Source: Rhodoferax sp. (GTDB taxonomy: Bacteria > Pseudomonadota > Gammaproteobacteria > Burkholderiales > Burkholderiaceae_C). Taken from it: a stretch of 64,000 nt of DNA. The stretch covers positions 53,118-117,117 of the forward strand of contig NZ_JAQTMS010000010.1 in NCBI RefSeq assembly GCF_028714215.1, in the 5' to 3' direction. Positions 1 to 7,445 of this stretch are shown here, one piece after another. The position numbers and the translations under genes were made by a program. The notes beneath the pieces are model-generated. The model ran no database searches. It had not been told where the DNA came from and saw nothing but the letters and a program-made list of their open reading frames with translations. Within the stretch, counting starts at the first letter, position 1. Every line of letters begins with the position of its first letter.

Positions 1-1716
1 GTGCAAAAGATTGTGGTCAACAATGTCGGTCCATCGGCGCCGATTCCGCCGACCTTCGACACCACCACGCACTGCTCGGCAAGTGCCGGTTCATCAAGTG
101 TCAATACACCGCTAGCGGTCCCGGGTGGCCAGACGGTCCTGCAGCCGGGGACGCTTCCGGCCGGTACGATTTGCTCCGTCACCGAAGTGGTGCCACAGCA
201 CATCGCAGCGCTGGAGGCGTGTAAGGGACGCGGCGCGACGTGGACGGAAACCCACTCGGGGCCGGTCACCATTGTCGCGGGGCAGACGGCTGTCCTGACA
301 GAGACGAACACACTGGACTGCGACAAACCGACCGGCGGAACCTTGCAAGCGCACAAGACCGTCGTCAACACACTTGGCGTGCCAACGCCGTCGAGCTTCA
401 CCATGACGGCGACCTGCACCGGCATGGCACCGATCCCGTTGCTGGTGCCGGTTGATGGCACGGTGACGGTACCGCCCGGCGGACTGATTCCAGACGGTAC
501 GGTCTGCACCATCGCCGAGACAATTCCGCCACAGGTGACCGGCGTGAAGGCCTGCCCCAGTGGCACCGCCACATGGGTCCCCAGCAACCCGGGGCCGCTC
601 ACGGTTCATACCGGGCAGACGACCGGCACCATCATCACCAACACGCTGACTTGCGACCCACCAAGAGGCGGCCACCTGACCGTCAACAAGGTCATTGTCA
701 ACACCACCGGTGGCCCGGCACCGATACCGCCAACGTTCGACGTGGCAGCGCAATGCACCTTGTCGGGTGCGAATACCCTCAACGTGACGCTGCCTGTTCC
801 GTCGAACGGTGGCCTCTCGGCAGCGCCGCCGATTGCCGTGGGAAGCATCTGCAACATCCACGAAGGTCTGCTCGCCAAAATTCCCAACCTGAAAGCATGC
901 AACGGTGCCACCGCCTCATGGACATCGAGCTATTCGGGCCCTGTGACGATGCTGGCGGGTGGGGCGACCCTGACCGCCACCAACACACTGGCGTGCGACA
1001 AGCCGACGGAGCCGGCTCGCTTCGAGATCCGCAAGAACACGGGGGCCACGGTAATCCCCGGAACGTATCTGTTCAACCTCAACTGCACGCGGGGGGGCAC
1101 ACCGGTGTCGGTCACCAGTCCGGTGCAGATCGTGTTGCCGGGTACCGGGTTCACGACGATCAGCGTTCCCGGCGGAGCCAGCTGCGTCGTGACGGAACAA
1201 TCGCCCGGCAGCAACTGGAATCCATCGCCCGTGTTTACGGGAAGCGGCGGCTTGACCGTGATCCCCGGTGGCGGGCTGGTCGCGACCGTCGGTCCGGTCA
1301 CCGGGACCAGCGGCGTCGTCACCGTCATGAATGAACGCAAGCCGGACAGCGCGGGCTGCCCGGACCGGACGCAAACCAGCATTGGCTGCCGTGTGACGGT
1401 AACGATCAGGCGAGCCAAGGGGCCGGCTACCTATTCCGTGATCCCCTCGCAGGCAGCAACCTACCCGATGAGCAACAGCCCTCCGAGCACGGGATCGGCC
1501 TGCGTCATCGCCGGCAATGCGATGATCAACCAGACGACTTGCTGGTTCAACTACAGCGCCAGTTCCAGCATGATCACGCTGAGCACGGCTTCATCCACGG
1601 GATCGCCGCCGTTGGCCAACTGGACCGGCGATTGCAACGCCATGAACTCGGCAACATGCATGCTGCCTGCCGTCACCCAGGCAACCCCGAGGAGTGTCGT
1701 GGTCACCTTCCCCTGA
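1..1716 (+). CDS. Repeat-domain exported protein (DUF5979-like), 5'-truncated
   Basis: The reading frame is already open at base 1, so the real start is probably outside the window and the GTG at base 1 may be internal. Four tandem units of about 110 residues are visible (about 1-110, 113-221, 225-336, 340-450). Each begins with a K-x-V-x-N-T-like strand and carries a C-x-[IV]-x-E turn; the first three close on N-T-L-x-C-D-x-P. This resembles the DUF5979 beta-sandwich repeat of surface proteins; the repeated cysteines suggest disulfides outside the cytoplasm. Residues 460-571 form a different domain with W-T-G-D-C and a final V-V-V-T-F-P, like the 'bacterial repeat' (PF18998-type) fold. No sortase signal, membrane helix or beta-barrel is seen at the C-terminus, so anchoring is unknown. 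An extracellular structural or adhesive role is inference. Confidence 0.75.
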   Translation: MQKIVVNNVGPSAPIPPTFDTTTHCSASAGSSSVNTPLAVPGGQTVLQPGTLPAGTICSVTEVVPQHIAALEACKGRGATWTETHSGPVTIVAGQTAVLTETNTLDCDKPTGGTLQAHKTVVNTLGVPTPSSFTMTATCTGMAPIPLLVPVDGTVTVPPGGLIPDGTVCTIAETIPPQVTGVKACPSGTATWVPSNPGPLTVHTGQTTGTIITNTLTCDPPRGGHLTVNKVIVNTTGGPAPIPPTFDVAAQCTLSGANTLNVTLPVPSNGGLSAAPPIAVGSICNIHEGLLAKIPNLKACNGATASWTSSYSGPVTMLAGGATLTATNTLACDKPTEPARFEIRKNTGATVIPGTYLFNLNCTRGGTPVSVTSPVQIVLPGTGFTTISVPGGASCVVTEQSPGSNWNPSPVFTGSGGLTVIPGGGLVATVGPVTGTSGVVTVMNERKPDSAGCPDRTQTSIGCRVTVTIRRAKGPATYSVIPSQAATYPMSNSPPSTGSACVIAGNAMINQTTCWFNYSASSSMITLSTASSTGSPPLANWTGDCNAMNSATCMLPAVTQATPRSVVVTFP

Positions 1717-1834
1717 TCCCTGACGCCGGCCTCGAAACAATCACGGGGCAGCGCCGTTCCGCTGCATGAAGGGCCGCATTGAAGTCGCACAACCACGATG
1801 AGCATGGATTGCGCCCGCTGACAGGAGTAGTCAA

Positions 1835-2230
1835 ATGAAACATCCCCAGAACACACAAGCTGCCGGCAGACTGATTTCACCGACCGCATTTGTCCTCATC
1901 CTCGTGCTGCAGTTCGCTGCCGTATCCAATGCATTTGCGAAATGCAAGATTTGCCTTCGCGGATTGGGCTGCGAAATTACGGCGGGCACGTGCACTGACA
2001 AAGACAATGTCGACATGATGGAAAATCATAAGCCGTCCTCCTGTCGCGAAGCGGTGATTGCGCCCAATCCAAACAACTACCTTCTGTACGACAAAGCAGC
2101 GGCGAAAGCATGGTTTGTGGAAGGAACCGAGAAGACACCAATTAGGGGGCAAATGACGCCCGACGTCTTGAACCGTTGGAGCAGAGAGACCGGGCTTCGC
2201 GTCGAATCGGCAAACCGCACGAAGAAATAA
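1835..2230 (+). CDS. Small exported Cys-rich protein with U-box-like segment
   Basis: A 131-residue protein of unknown function. The N-terminus has a polar stretch, a hydrophobic core (about residues 16-32) and an A-F-A cleavage site near residue 35, so export is likely. The mature part opens with C-x-x-C and two further cysteines. Residues about 73-110 (V-I-A-P, then L-Y-D-K-A-A, A-W-F, K-T-P-I-R-G-Q, M-T-P-D-V-L) follow the pattern of the second half of a U-box/RING-like fold (D-P-V-x-x-x-G-x-x-Y-[DE]-[RK], W-L, P-x-T-x-x-x-[ML]). That resemblance is read by eye and the export signal makes a ubiquitin-ligase role uncertain. It lies in a run of exported proteins on the same strand. Confidence 0.7.
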   Translation: MKHPQNTQAAGRLISPTAFVLILVLQFAAVSNAFAKCKICLRGLGCEITAGTCTDKDNVDMMENHKPSSCREAVIAPNPNNYLLYDKAAAKAWFVEGTEKTPIRGQMTPDVLNRWSRETGLRVESANRTKK

Positions 2231-2316
2231 TGCAGGATACCTGGCGTGTCTGGTCGCGAGCTTGCACGCTCAAGCCACACGCCACCGGCAATGGCTGGGC
2301 AAATGAATCGCAGCTT

Positions 2317-2365
2317 GATTGAACCGGCGCCAACCCATGCCCGACTCAGATTGAGTGGAGCCGAA
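2317..2365. repeat. 49-bp direct repeat, copy 1 (5' of an exported-protein gene)
   Basis: About 49 bp that recur with few changes at 3396-3444. Both copies contain GAACCGGCGCCA and CGACTCAGATTGA and both lie just upstream of the Shine-Dalgarno sequence of an exported-protein gene (starts at 2402 and 3482). Copy 1 contains the small palindrome ACTCA-GAT-TGAGT. It could be a shared 5'-UTR or regulatory segment, or the scar of a duplication. Confidence 0.75.
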
Positions 2366-2401
2366 GTGCTTCCGAATTCGACCAACAACAAAGGACTCAG
2401 C

Positions 2402-2875
2402 ATGACCCACCTCTCGACCCTGTTTGCGCTCGTAGGCAGCCTGACCTTTGTCCAGTTCGTCTCGGCGGCATCAATGTCTATTGACTCCGTGAACGTCGAA
2501 TGCAAAGTTGTCAGTGGTCAACCTCATACGGTCCGGGTGGTGATGGCTTACCCCCCGGCCCTCCCCAGCGGTGACTTTGACTACCGGTACTCGTTTCAAA
2601 ACGTCGGCACAGGTCAAATCAGCACGTTTTATTACGGACTGCTTTATGGTTTGCAGACTTTCCCACTTCAGGCCGGCCGTTACAACTTAACGGTCACGTT
2701 TTCGGTTTCGGGTGTTCCGAACGCCCCAGCGCACCCCGGTTCTGTGGTGTATTGGAACGACATCAAGGTGCCGGCAACTGTCTCCACCCACGGCAGGGGT
2801 ACCGGCTGCGAATTTGCCAGCGTGGCCAATCGGGCCAACCTGATCGCTCCCGCGGTCAAGCCTAAAACAAATTAG
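2402..2875 (+). CDS. Exported hypothetical protein
   Basis: A 157-residue protein that I do not recognise. The frame is open further upstream, but ATG 2402 is chosen because AAGGA at 2391-2395 sits 6 bp before it and the protein then starts with a clean signal peptide (cleavage near V-S-A, about residue 22). The rest is rich in alternating hydrophobic residues and aromatic strands (for example Y-R-Y-S-F and Y-N-L-T-V-T-F), suggesting an all-beta Ig-like fold. One cysteine near the start of the mature chain and one near residue 135 could pair. It follows one copy of the 49-bp repeat and is part of the exported-protein run. Confidence 0.75.
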   Translation: MTHLSTLFALVGSLTFVQFVSAASMSIDSVNVECKVVSGQPHTVRVVMAYPPALPSGDFDYRYSFQNVGTGQISTFYYGLLYGLQTFPLQAGRYNLTVTFSVSGVPNAPAHPGSVVYWNDIKVPATVSTHGRGTGCEFASVANRANLIAPAVKPKTN

Positions 2876-2936
2876 GTCCTTCAAGCCAGGCTCGGCATAA
2901 GAAGGTCATAGTCATTGGGCCTGCGGAGCATGCGTC

Positions 2937-3272
2937 ATGAGTGAGTGTCGGTGCATGACGCCGCCCTTTCACCGCGATGACTTTTATTCCCAGGCCATCG
3001 GCATCGACATGACGAACCTGCGTTTCGGCGAGGTCTCGGTTGAAACTTGTAAGACCTGTGGATCGAAGTGGCTGCAGTACTTCGTCGAATACGAGGCGTT
3101 CACGGCATCGGGTCGCTATTTCAGAGGCATGGCAAGCCTTGAGCAACTCCTGGGACTCACGCCCGAGCGAGCGGCGGCCGTGCTGGCAGGCATGCCCTGG
3201 TACTTCCGCGGCGGCAGCTACTACCGGACGCCGGGGGAGCGCGCGTCGGGGGTCCCGCAGGTCGATCTTTGA
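2937..3272 (+). CDS. Hypothetical protein with C-x-C and C-x-x-C motifs
   Basis: A 111-residue protein with no signal peptide, unlike its neighbours. C-R-C near the N-terminus and C-K-T-C-G near residue 38 could form a small zinc ribbon; the C-terminal part is rich in aromatic and glycine residues (W-Y-F-R-G-G-S-Y-Y). Start ATG 2937 has a weak GGAG at 2925-2928. No function can be assigned. Confidence is moderate because the gene is short, but codon use and the Cys pattern look like a real gene. Confidence 0.6.
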   Translation: MSECRCMTPPFHRDDFYSQAIGIDMTNLRFGEVSVETCKTCGSKWLQYFVEYEAFTASGRYFRGMASLEQLLGLTPERAAAVLAGMPWYFRGGSYYRTPGERASGVPQVDL

Positions 3273-3395
3273 CGCACAACGGCAGTGTCGCCACAGCTTG
3301 CGCTGACCGAATCTGCGCACAGCCCCTGCCGTCGAAGCAAGCGCAGCCCGTACCCCACAAGATCAGCTGAAGGTTTGCCAAACAAATCCACGCTC

Positions 3396-3444
3396 GATTG
3401 AACCGGCGCCAGCCAGTTCCCGACTCAGATTGAAGGGGCCGAAT
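3396..3444. repeat. 49-bp direct repeat, copy 2
   Basis: Second copy of the element at 2317-2365, again upstream of an exported-protein gene (start 3482). The first 16 bp are identical to copy 1; differences cluster in the middle and near the 3' end, where the ACTCA/TGAGT palindrome of copy 1 is lost. Confidence 0.75.
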
Positions 3445-3481
3445 GGCGCCGATATTCACCGAACCGACACAGGAGACCCCC

Positions 3482-4525
3482 ATGAAACGCATCGTCACAC
3501 CGCTGGTGCTCGGCCCAGTCATCGCATTGATAGCGCTGAGCGGACGCGCACAACCAGTTGCCCCTGCGAAGAAGTTCGACCTGAAGGTTCAGATCGTTGT
3601 CGAGACAACGCCCATGGTGTACGGACCACTGAATGTTCCCGCTGGCACCGTCGTCTCTGCTCCACCCTCACCTCCTTCCATCATCAATTGCCCAATGACG
3701 CCCGGCGCAGCGCTAGCGACAAGCGGTGATTGTTCCGAAATTGGGCTGCCATCGAACACCAACATCAAATTGCTGGCCTCTGCAAATTTGCCCAATGCGC
3801 ATTTCCACCAATGGAAAGACATTCCGAACATGTTGGGCGTGACTGTCTCCACTTCTTGCAGCTCACCCATGGCACCCAGCATCACCTGCAGCATGGCGGG
3901 GTCAAGGGCGATTCAGGCGATCTACAAGTGCAACGACCCATACCACTTCAACCCGAAAACACAAAACTGCGAAGGTGCCGGAAAGAATAAGTACGCCGAT
4001 GATTTCACGCAGTTGAATACCAAACTCGATGCGCGTGCGGCCACCCCGGTCGCAGGTGGGAGTACCGAGAGCGGGATAACAACGACATTGAACACAGTTG
4101 CCGCCTCCGGTACTGCCACCAAGACAGCCGTCGACGATTCCAAGGCTCACCAATCCACCGCAGTTAAGTCACAGGTCACGGCATTGCAAACCGCTGTAGC
4201 CGGGCTTCCTAATACTGCCTCGATCACCGCATTGCAAACCGACTTAACAGTCGCCTCGATCACCGCATTGGCCACCCAAACAACCAATGCCGATGCACGT
4301 GCCAAACCACCGAATATTGACACGCCCGGCATTGGCGAATTCGTACCGCCTTTCGATGGATGGTTGAAGGTGGATCGGCCTCTGCAAATAGGCGCCGCGG
4401 TCATTTATAAGAGCAAGAAGGGCGTTGTTTCGATTGCAAACGGGATAACGCAGATCGCGTGGGGCGACGGATCCACATCGCGGATCGCCAGAACGTTGGA
4501 GGAAGTATCGCGCGCCGCGAAATAG
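3482..4525 (+). CDS. Exported protein with 'bacterial repeat'-like domain and coiled coil
   Basis: A 347-residue protein. ATG 3482 is chosen over upstream in-frame ATG 3443 because AGGAG at 3471-3475 lies 6 bp before it and a signal peptide follows (cleavage near G-R-A, about residue 23). The segment with F-H-Q-W-K-D-I, later C-S-S, I-T-C-S-M and A-I-Q-A-I-Y-K resembles the W-x-G-x-C...C-x-M...A-x-F pattern of PF18998-type repeats, also seen at the C-terminus of the protein at 1-1716. A Cys-rich turn (C-N-D-P-Y-H-F-N-P) follows, then an Ala/Thr-rich amphipathic region (about 175-265) likely to be coiled coil, then a compact C-terminal domain. Function unknown. Confidence 0.75.
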   Translation: MKRIVTPLVLGPVIALIALSGRAQPVAPAKKFDLKVQIVVETTPMVYGPLNVPAGTVVSAPPSPPSIINCPMTPGAALATSGDCSEIGLPSNTNIKLLASANLPNAHFHQWKDIPNMLGVTVSTSCSSPMAPSITCSMAGSRAIQAIYKCNDPYHFNPKTQNCEGAGKNKYADDFTQLNTKLDARAATPVAGGSTESGITTTLNTVAASGTATKTAVDDSKAHQSTAVKSQVTALQTAVAGLPNTASITALQTDLTVASITALATQTTNADARAKPPNIDTPGIGEFVPPFDGWLKVDRPLQIGAAVIYKSKKGVVSIANGITQIAWGDGSTSRIARTLEEVSRAAK

Positions 4526-4559
4526 GGCGAGTGCTACTCCAGCAAAGGGAGATTTTCAA

Positions 4560-5735
4560 ATGGCAATCCACCGCATCGGCTCTGCGATCTTCAAAATGAT
4601 CCTGTCCGCCAATCTGTTGATCACCGGGTCAGCTGGCATGGCTCAAGGCACGGCGCCCAATCACCTGGTCCAGGCGCTCACCAGCCATTTCCAAACGGTT
4701 ACCCCGGAGATGCGGCGACAGAGGGTGTCAGGCGGCTATGGCGAAACGATTTCCGGCACTGCCATTTCACAGGAGGCGGTGGCACGGGAGGTTTCTCTGT
4801 TCAAAGAGGCCCTGGCCACCGGCTTGGTAAAGTCCCCCGACCCGCTGTTCCTGGCGCTGGGTCACAACCTGATCGTGCATGATCCAGGCACCGGCCTGGC
4901 CTACCTGAAGGCACAGCACGAAACCGCGGATCTGAGCGACGGCAACGTTGGTGAAACTCTGGTCGTGGGCACCATCGCCGCGGGTGAGCCGGGCGAGATG
5001 CTAGCCGTCTCGCAGCTGGCGTCCAAGGATGGCAGCCGCAGGTCTTTCTGGGCGCACTACCTGGAGTACAACGCCATCTTCCTATCCTCGGCAGAGCCGA
5101 TCCAGAAGCAGCTTGCAGTCGAGTCCGATCCTGCCGTCAAGGCATCGCTGCTGCGGGCGCTGTCGATGATAGGTTCGCCCACCTCTCTGGCCTTCGTGAA
5201 AGATCTGGTGGAGCACACCACAGACGATGCCGTGCAGGCGGCCGCCATGTTTGCCTTTGTGGAGTTGGCCGGATACGACGGCATCCCGTTCATGGAGGCG
5301 GTCAAACCGGTGGGTGAGAAATCTTCTCGGGAACGACAAGACGCGCTGGGATGGTTGAAGGCCGAGACCCGTCCCGACGCCAAACATGGCCGTGACGTCA
5401 CCAGCAATACGGGCTTCGTGGCTCGCTTCGGTACGCTATTCACCTCGCCCGTGATGCGCTGGCTGAGTGACCACGGCCTGCTCAAGGAAGCTGCCCTGAG
5501 GCAGCCGCCAGTGCTTGGCGCCGCCGAGAAGGCAGAACTGCTGGAACTGCTGATTGACTCCAAGGGTTTCGGGTTGGAAGCGGTGAAGGGGGCCTTGTTT
5601 CGCAGCCTGTCGAAACAGGACGAAGCATCGCTGCTGCGAATTCGGACGGTTTCCCTCTACTCGCCCAACGAGTTGTCGATGGCCAGGCTGAGCACGGTGG
5701 GAATCATGGTGCGCAGGATTCGTCAGGAGTTGTGA
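4560..5735 (+). CDS. Exported HEAT-like repeat protein
   Basis: A 391-residue protein with an N-terminal signal peptide (cleavage near G-M-A-Q, about residue 28) and AAAGGGAG at 4544-4551 before the ATG. The centre (about residues 150-290) is a run of paired amphipathic helices of the type D-P-A-V-K-A-S-L-L-R-A-L and D-D-A-V-Q-A-A-A-M-F-A-F-V-E-L, as in HEAT / PBS-lyase-like repeats, which usually bind protein partners. No catalytic motif is seen. It starts 34 bp after the previous gene and the next gene begins 1 bp after its stop, so it is probably co-transcribed with both. Confidence 0.75.
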   Translation: MAIHRIGSAIFKMILSANLLITGSAGMAQGTAPNHLVQALTSHFQTVTPEMRRQRVSGGYGETISGTAISQEAVAREVSLFKEALATGLVKSPDPLFLALGHNLIVHDPGTGLAYLKAQHETADLSDGNVGETLVVGTIAAGEPGEMLAVSQLASKDGSRRSFWAHYLEYNAIFLSSAEPIQKQLAVESDPAVKASLLRALSMIGSPTSLAFVKDLVEHTTDDAVQAAAMFAFVELAGYDGIPFMEAVKPVGEKSSRERQDALGWLKAETRPDAKHGRDVTSNTGFVARFGTLFTSPVMRWLSDHGLLKEAALRQPPVLGAAEKAELLELLIDSKGFGLEAVKGALFRSLSKQDEASLLRIRTVSLYSPNELSMARLSTVGIMVRRIRQEL

Positions 5736-5736
5736 C

Positions 5737-6219
5737 TTGGGTACGAGGGCATCGACAGCAAGCAAACACAAGGCACGTTGGCGAGCAGCGAAGCCCTGCC
5801 CGCTTCTCGTGTCACTGCTGTTGGCCGGGATGCCCGTCTTCGCCGCAGGCCAACCGGCTGACAGTGGCCTCGACTATCTGTCCGGATCGTATGTCGTGAT
5901 CGGCAAACACGCCGATTCGGAAAAGACCTACACCGGACGCATGACCGTGTCGCTCGCCGAGCAAGTGCTGAAGATCGTACGAGTGATCGGCGGTCGGTCC
6001 ACTGAGGCCACGGGAACGATGGACGCCGCCACGCCGGATCGGATTCCAGTTTTGCGCGTCAGCTTCAAAGAGCATGGAAAACTGCACGAGGAAACTTGCA
6101 TGGTCAGCAGCGACCTCGACAACTATCCCAGAGTGAGCTGCTATGTCCAACACAACTTCACGAAGAAGGTGGGGTTGGAGGCCTGGTTTTCAGACCACGG
6201 GCAGCTTCGGCGCCAGTGA
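5737..6219 (+). CDS. Exported hypothetical protein (TTG start)
   Basis: A 160-residue protein. There is no ATG or GTG near the 5' end that keeps the signal peptide; TTG 5737 has AGGAG at 5725-5729, 7 bp upstream and inside the end of the preceding gene, so translational coupling is likely. The first 38 residues are basic and then hydrophobic (L-L-V-S-L-L-L-A-G), with cleavage near F-A-A-G. The mature part looks like a small beta-rich domain (L-S-G-S-Y-V-V-I-G, then R-M-T-V-S-L) with two cysteines. I do not recognise the family. Confidence 0.7.
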   Translation: MGTRASTASKHKARWRAAKPCPLLVSLLLAGMPVFAAGQPADSGLDYLSGSYVVIGKHADSEKTYTGRMTVSLAEQVLKIVRVIGGRSTEATGTMDAATPDRIPVLRVSFKEHGKLHEETCMVSSDLDNYPRVSCYVQHNFTKKVGLEAWFSDHGQLRRQ

Positions 6220-6247
6220 TGCATCAAACCCCCTATTGCCGGCACCA

Positions 6248-6826
6248 ATGACCAAACACACCAAGTCAATATTGGCAGCCATCCCCCTGCTGCTTGTGTC
6301 AGGTTATCTGGCCGCGGCATGGTACAACCTACGACAAGATATTGATGTTCCTATCCTGGCAATCACTACCGACGCGATTCCGGGAATCCCCGCCAGCATT
6401 GCGCAGATGTATTTGTACCTCAGTGATTTCGATCCCAATGCCAGCACCCACTATGGCATGCCAGCGCTCAATTTCATTGTCGCCGGATACGGGTCCGGGG
6501 ATTCAAAGCAAAACAAAATCATACTTGAGTTATCCCGAAAATTCATTGAAAAGGGAGCGCAAGTCAACCAATCGTGGAATGGATTTACACCGCTGCAAGG
6601 GGCCGTCTTGGCAAACGAACCCGTCTTGGTTGAACATTTGCTGCGAAATGGTGCCGATCCAGATATCAGGTTGAAGCACCCCGGCAAGGCGAGCGATAAC
6701 CTGACAGCATTAGAGTTTGCCAAGTACCTGGCAGGTCGCAAGAAGCAAGATATGGGCAGCGTACTGGAAGTGCTGAACAAGCAACCTAAGCCAGCGGATC
6801 AAAGTGTCGTCAACCAAGGAAAGTGA
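6248..6826 (+). CDS. Membrane-anchored ankyrin-repeat protein
   Basis: A 192-residue protein starting at ATG 6248; the frame is open upstream, but that part overlaps the preceding gene and lacks a signal. Residues 1-25 form a signal anchor (basic start, then I-L-A-A-I-P-L-L-L-V). At least two ankyrin-type units are visible: one around G-M-P-A-L-N-F-I-V-A-G and one with G-F-T-P-L-Q-G-A-V-L-A-N, L-V-E-H-L-L-R-N-G-A-D-P-D. These fit the T-P-L-x-x-A...V-x-x-L-L-x-x-G-A-D consensus. Likely a periplasmic protein-binding module. It ends 6 bp before the LemA gene. Confidence 0.75.
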   Translation: MTKHTKSILAAIPLLLVSGYLAAAWYNLRQDIDVPILAITTDAIPGIPASIAQMYLYLSDFDPNASTHYGMPALNFIVAGYGSGDSKQNKIILELSRKFIEKGAQVNQSWNGFTPLQGAVLANEPVLVEHLLRNGADPDIRLKHPGKASDNLTALEFAKYLAGRKKQDMGSVLEVLNKQPKPADQSVVNQGK

Positions 6827-6832
6827 ATCAAA

Positions 6833-7423
6833 ATGGAATTCATCATCGGTGCTGTGGTAGTCGTGGGTTTATTGGCATGGGCTGTATCAATCTACAACCG
6901 CCTGGTGGCGCTGCGCAACCGTTACAAAAACGGTTTTGCACAGATCGATGTGCAACTCAAACGCCGCTATGACCTGATCCCCAATCTGGTTGAAACGGCC
7001 CGGGCCTACATGGCCCACGAGCGCGAAACCCTCGAAGCCCTGATTGTGGCGCGTAACACCGCGTTGACCGCTGCCGGCAAGGCCGCTCAGGCTCCTGGTG
7101 AAGCGGCGGCGATGCGGGGGCTGGCGAGTGCCGAAGCGGGTCTCTCGGGGGCCCTTTCCAAGCTTTTTGCGCTGTCTGAAGCGCACCCGGATCTGAAGGC
7201 GAATCAGACCATGATGCAACTCTCGGAAGAACTCAGCAGCACCGAGAACAAGGTCGCCTTCGCACGCCAGGCGTTCAACGATTCGGTCATGGAATTCAAC
7301 ACCTGCGTCGAGTCTTTCCCGGACCTTGTTTTCGCCGGCGCCTTCGGCTTCCCACGCGCCGAATTGCTGGCGCTTGAAAATCCGGCCGAAGAGCGCCAGG
7401 CGCCCAAAGTCTCGTTCAGATAG
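6833..7423 (+). CDS. LemA family protein
   Basis: A 196-residue protein with an N-terminal membrane helix (residues 2-20) and the LemA signature: Y-N-x-L-V-x-L-R-N-R-Y-K-N-G-F-A-Q-I-D-V-Q-L-K-R-R-Y followed by D-L-I-P-N-L-V-E-T. The rest is a helical bundle with S-S-T-E-N-K-V-A-F-A-R-Q-x-F-N, also typical. LemA proteins are often encoded next to M48 proteases, as here (next gene starts 22 bp later). The biochemical role of LemA is not established; an envelope quality-control role is inferred from the neighbour. Confidence 0.92.
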   Translation: MEFIIGAVVVVGLLAWAVSIYNRLVALRNRYKNGFAQIDVQLKRRYDLIPNLVETARAYMAHERETLEALIVARNTALTAAGKAAQAPGEAAAMRGLASAEAGLSGALSKLFALSEAHPDLKANQTMMQLSEELSSTENKVAFARQAFNDSVMEFNTCVESFPDLVFAGAFGFPRAELLALENPAEERQAPKVSFR

Positions 7424-7445
7424 TCCCGTCGGCCAGCCGCCTCGC

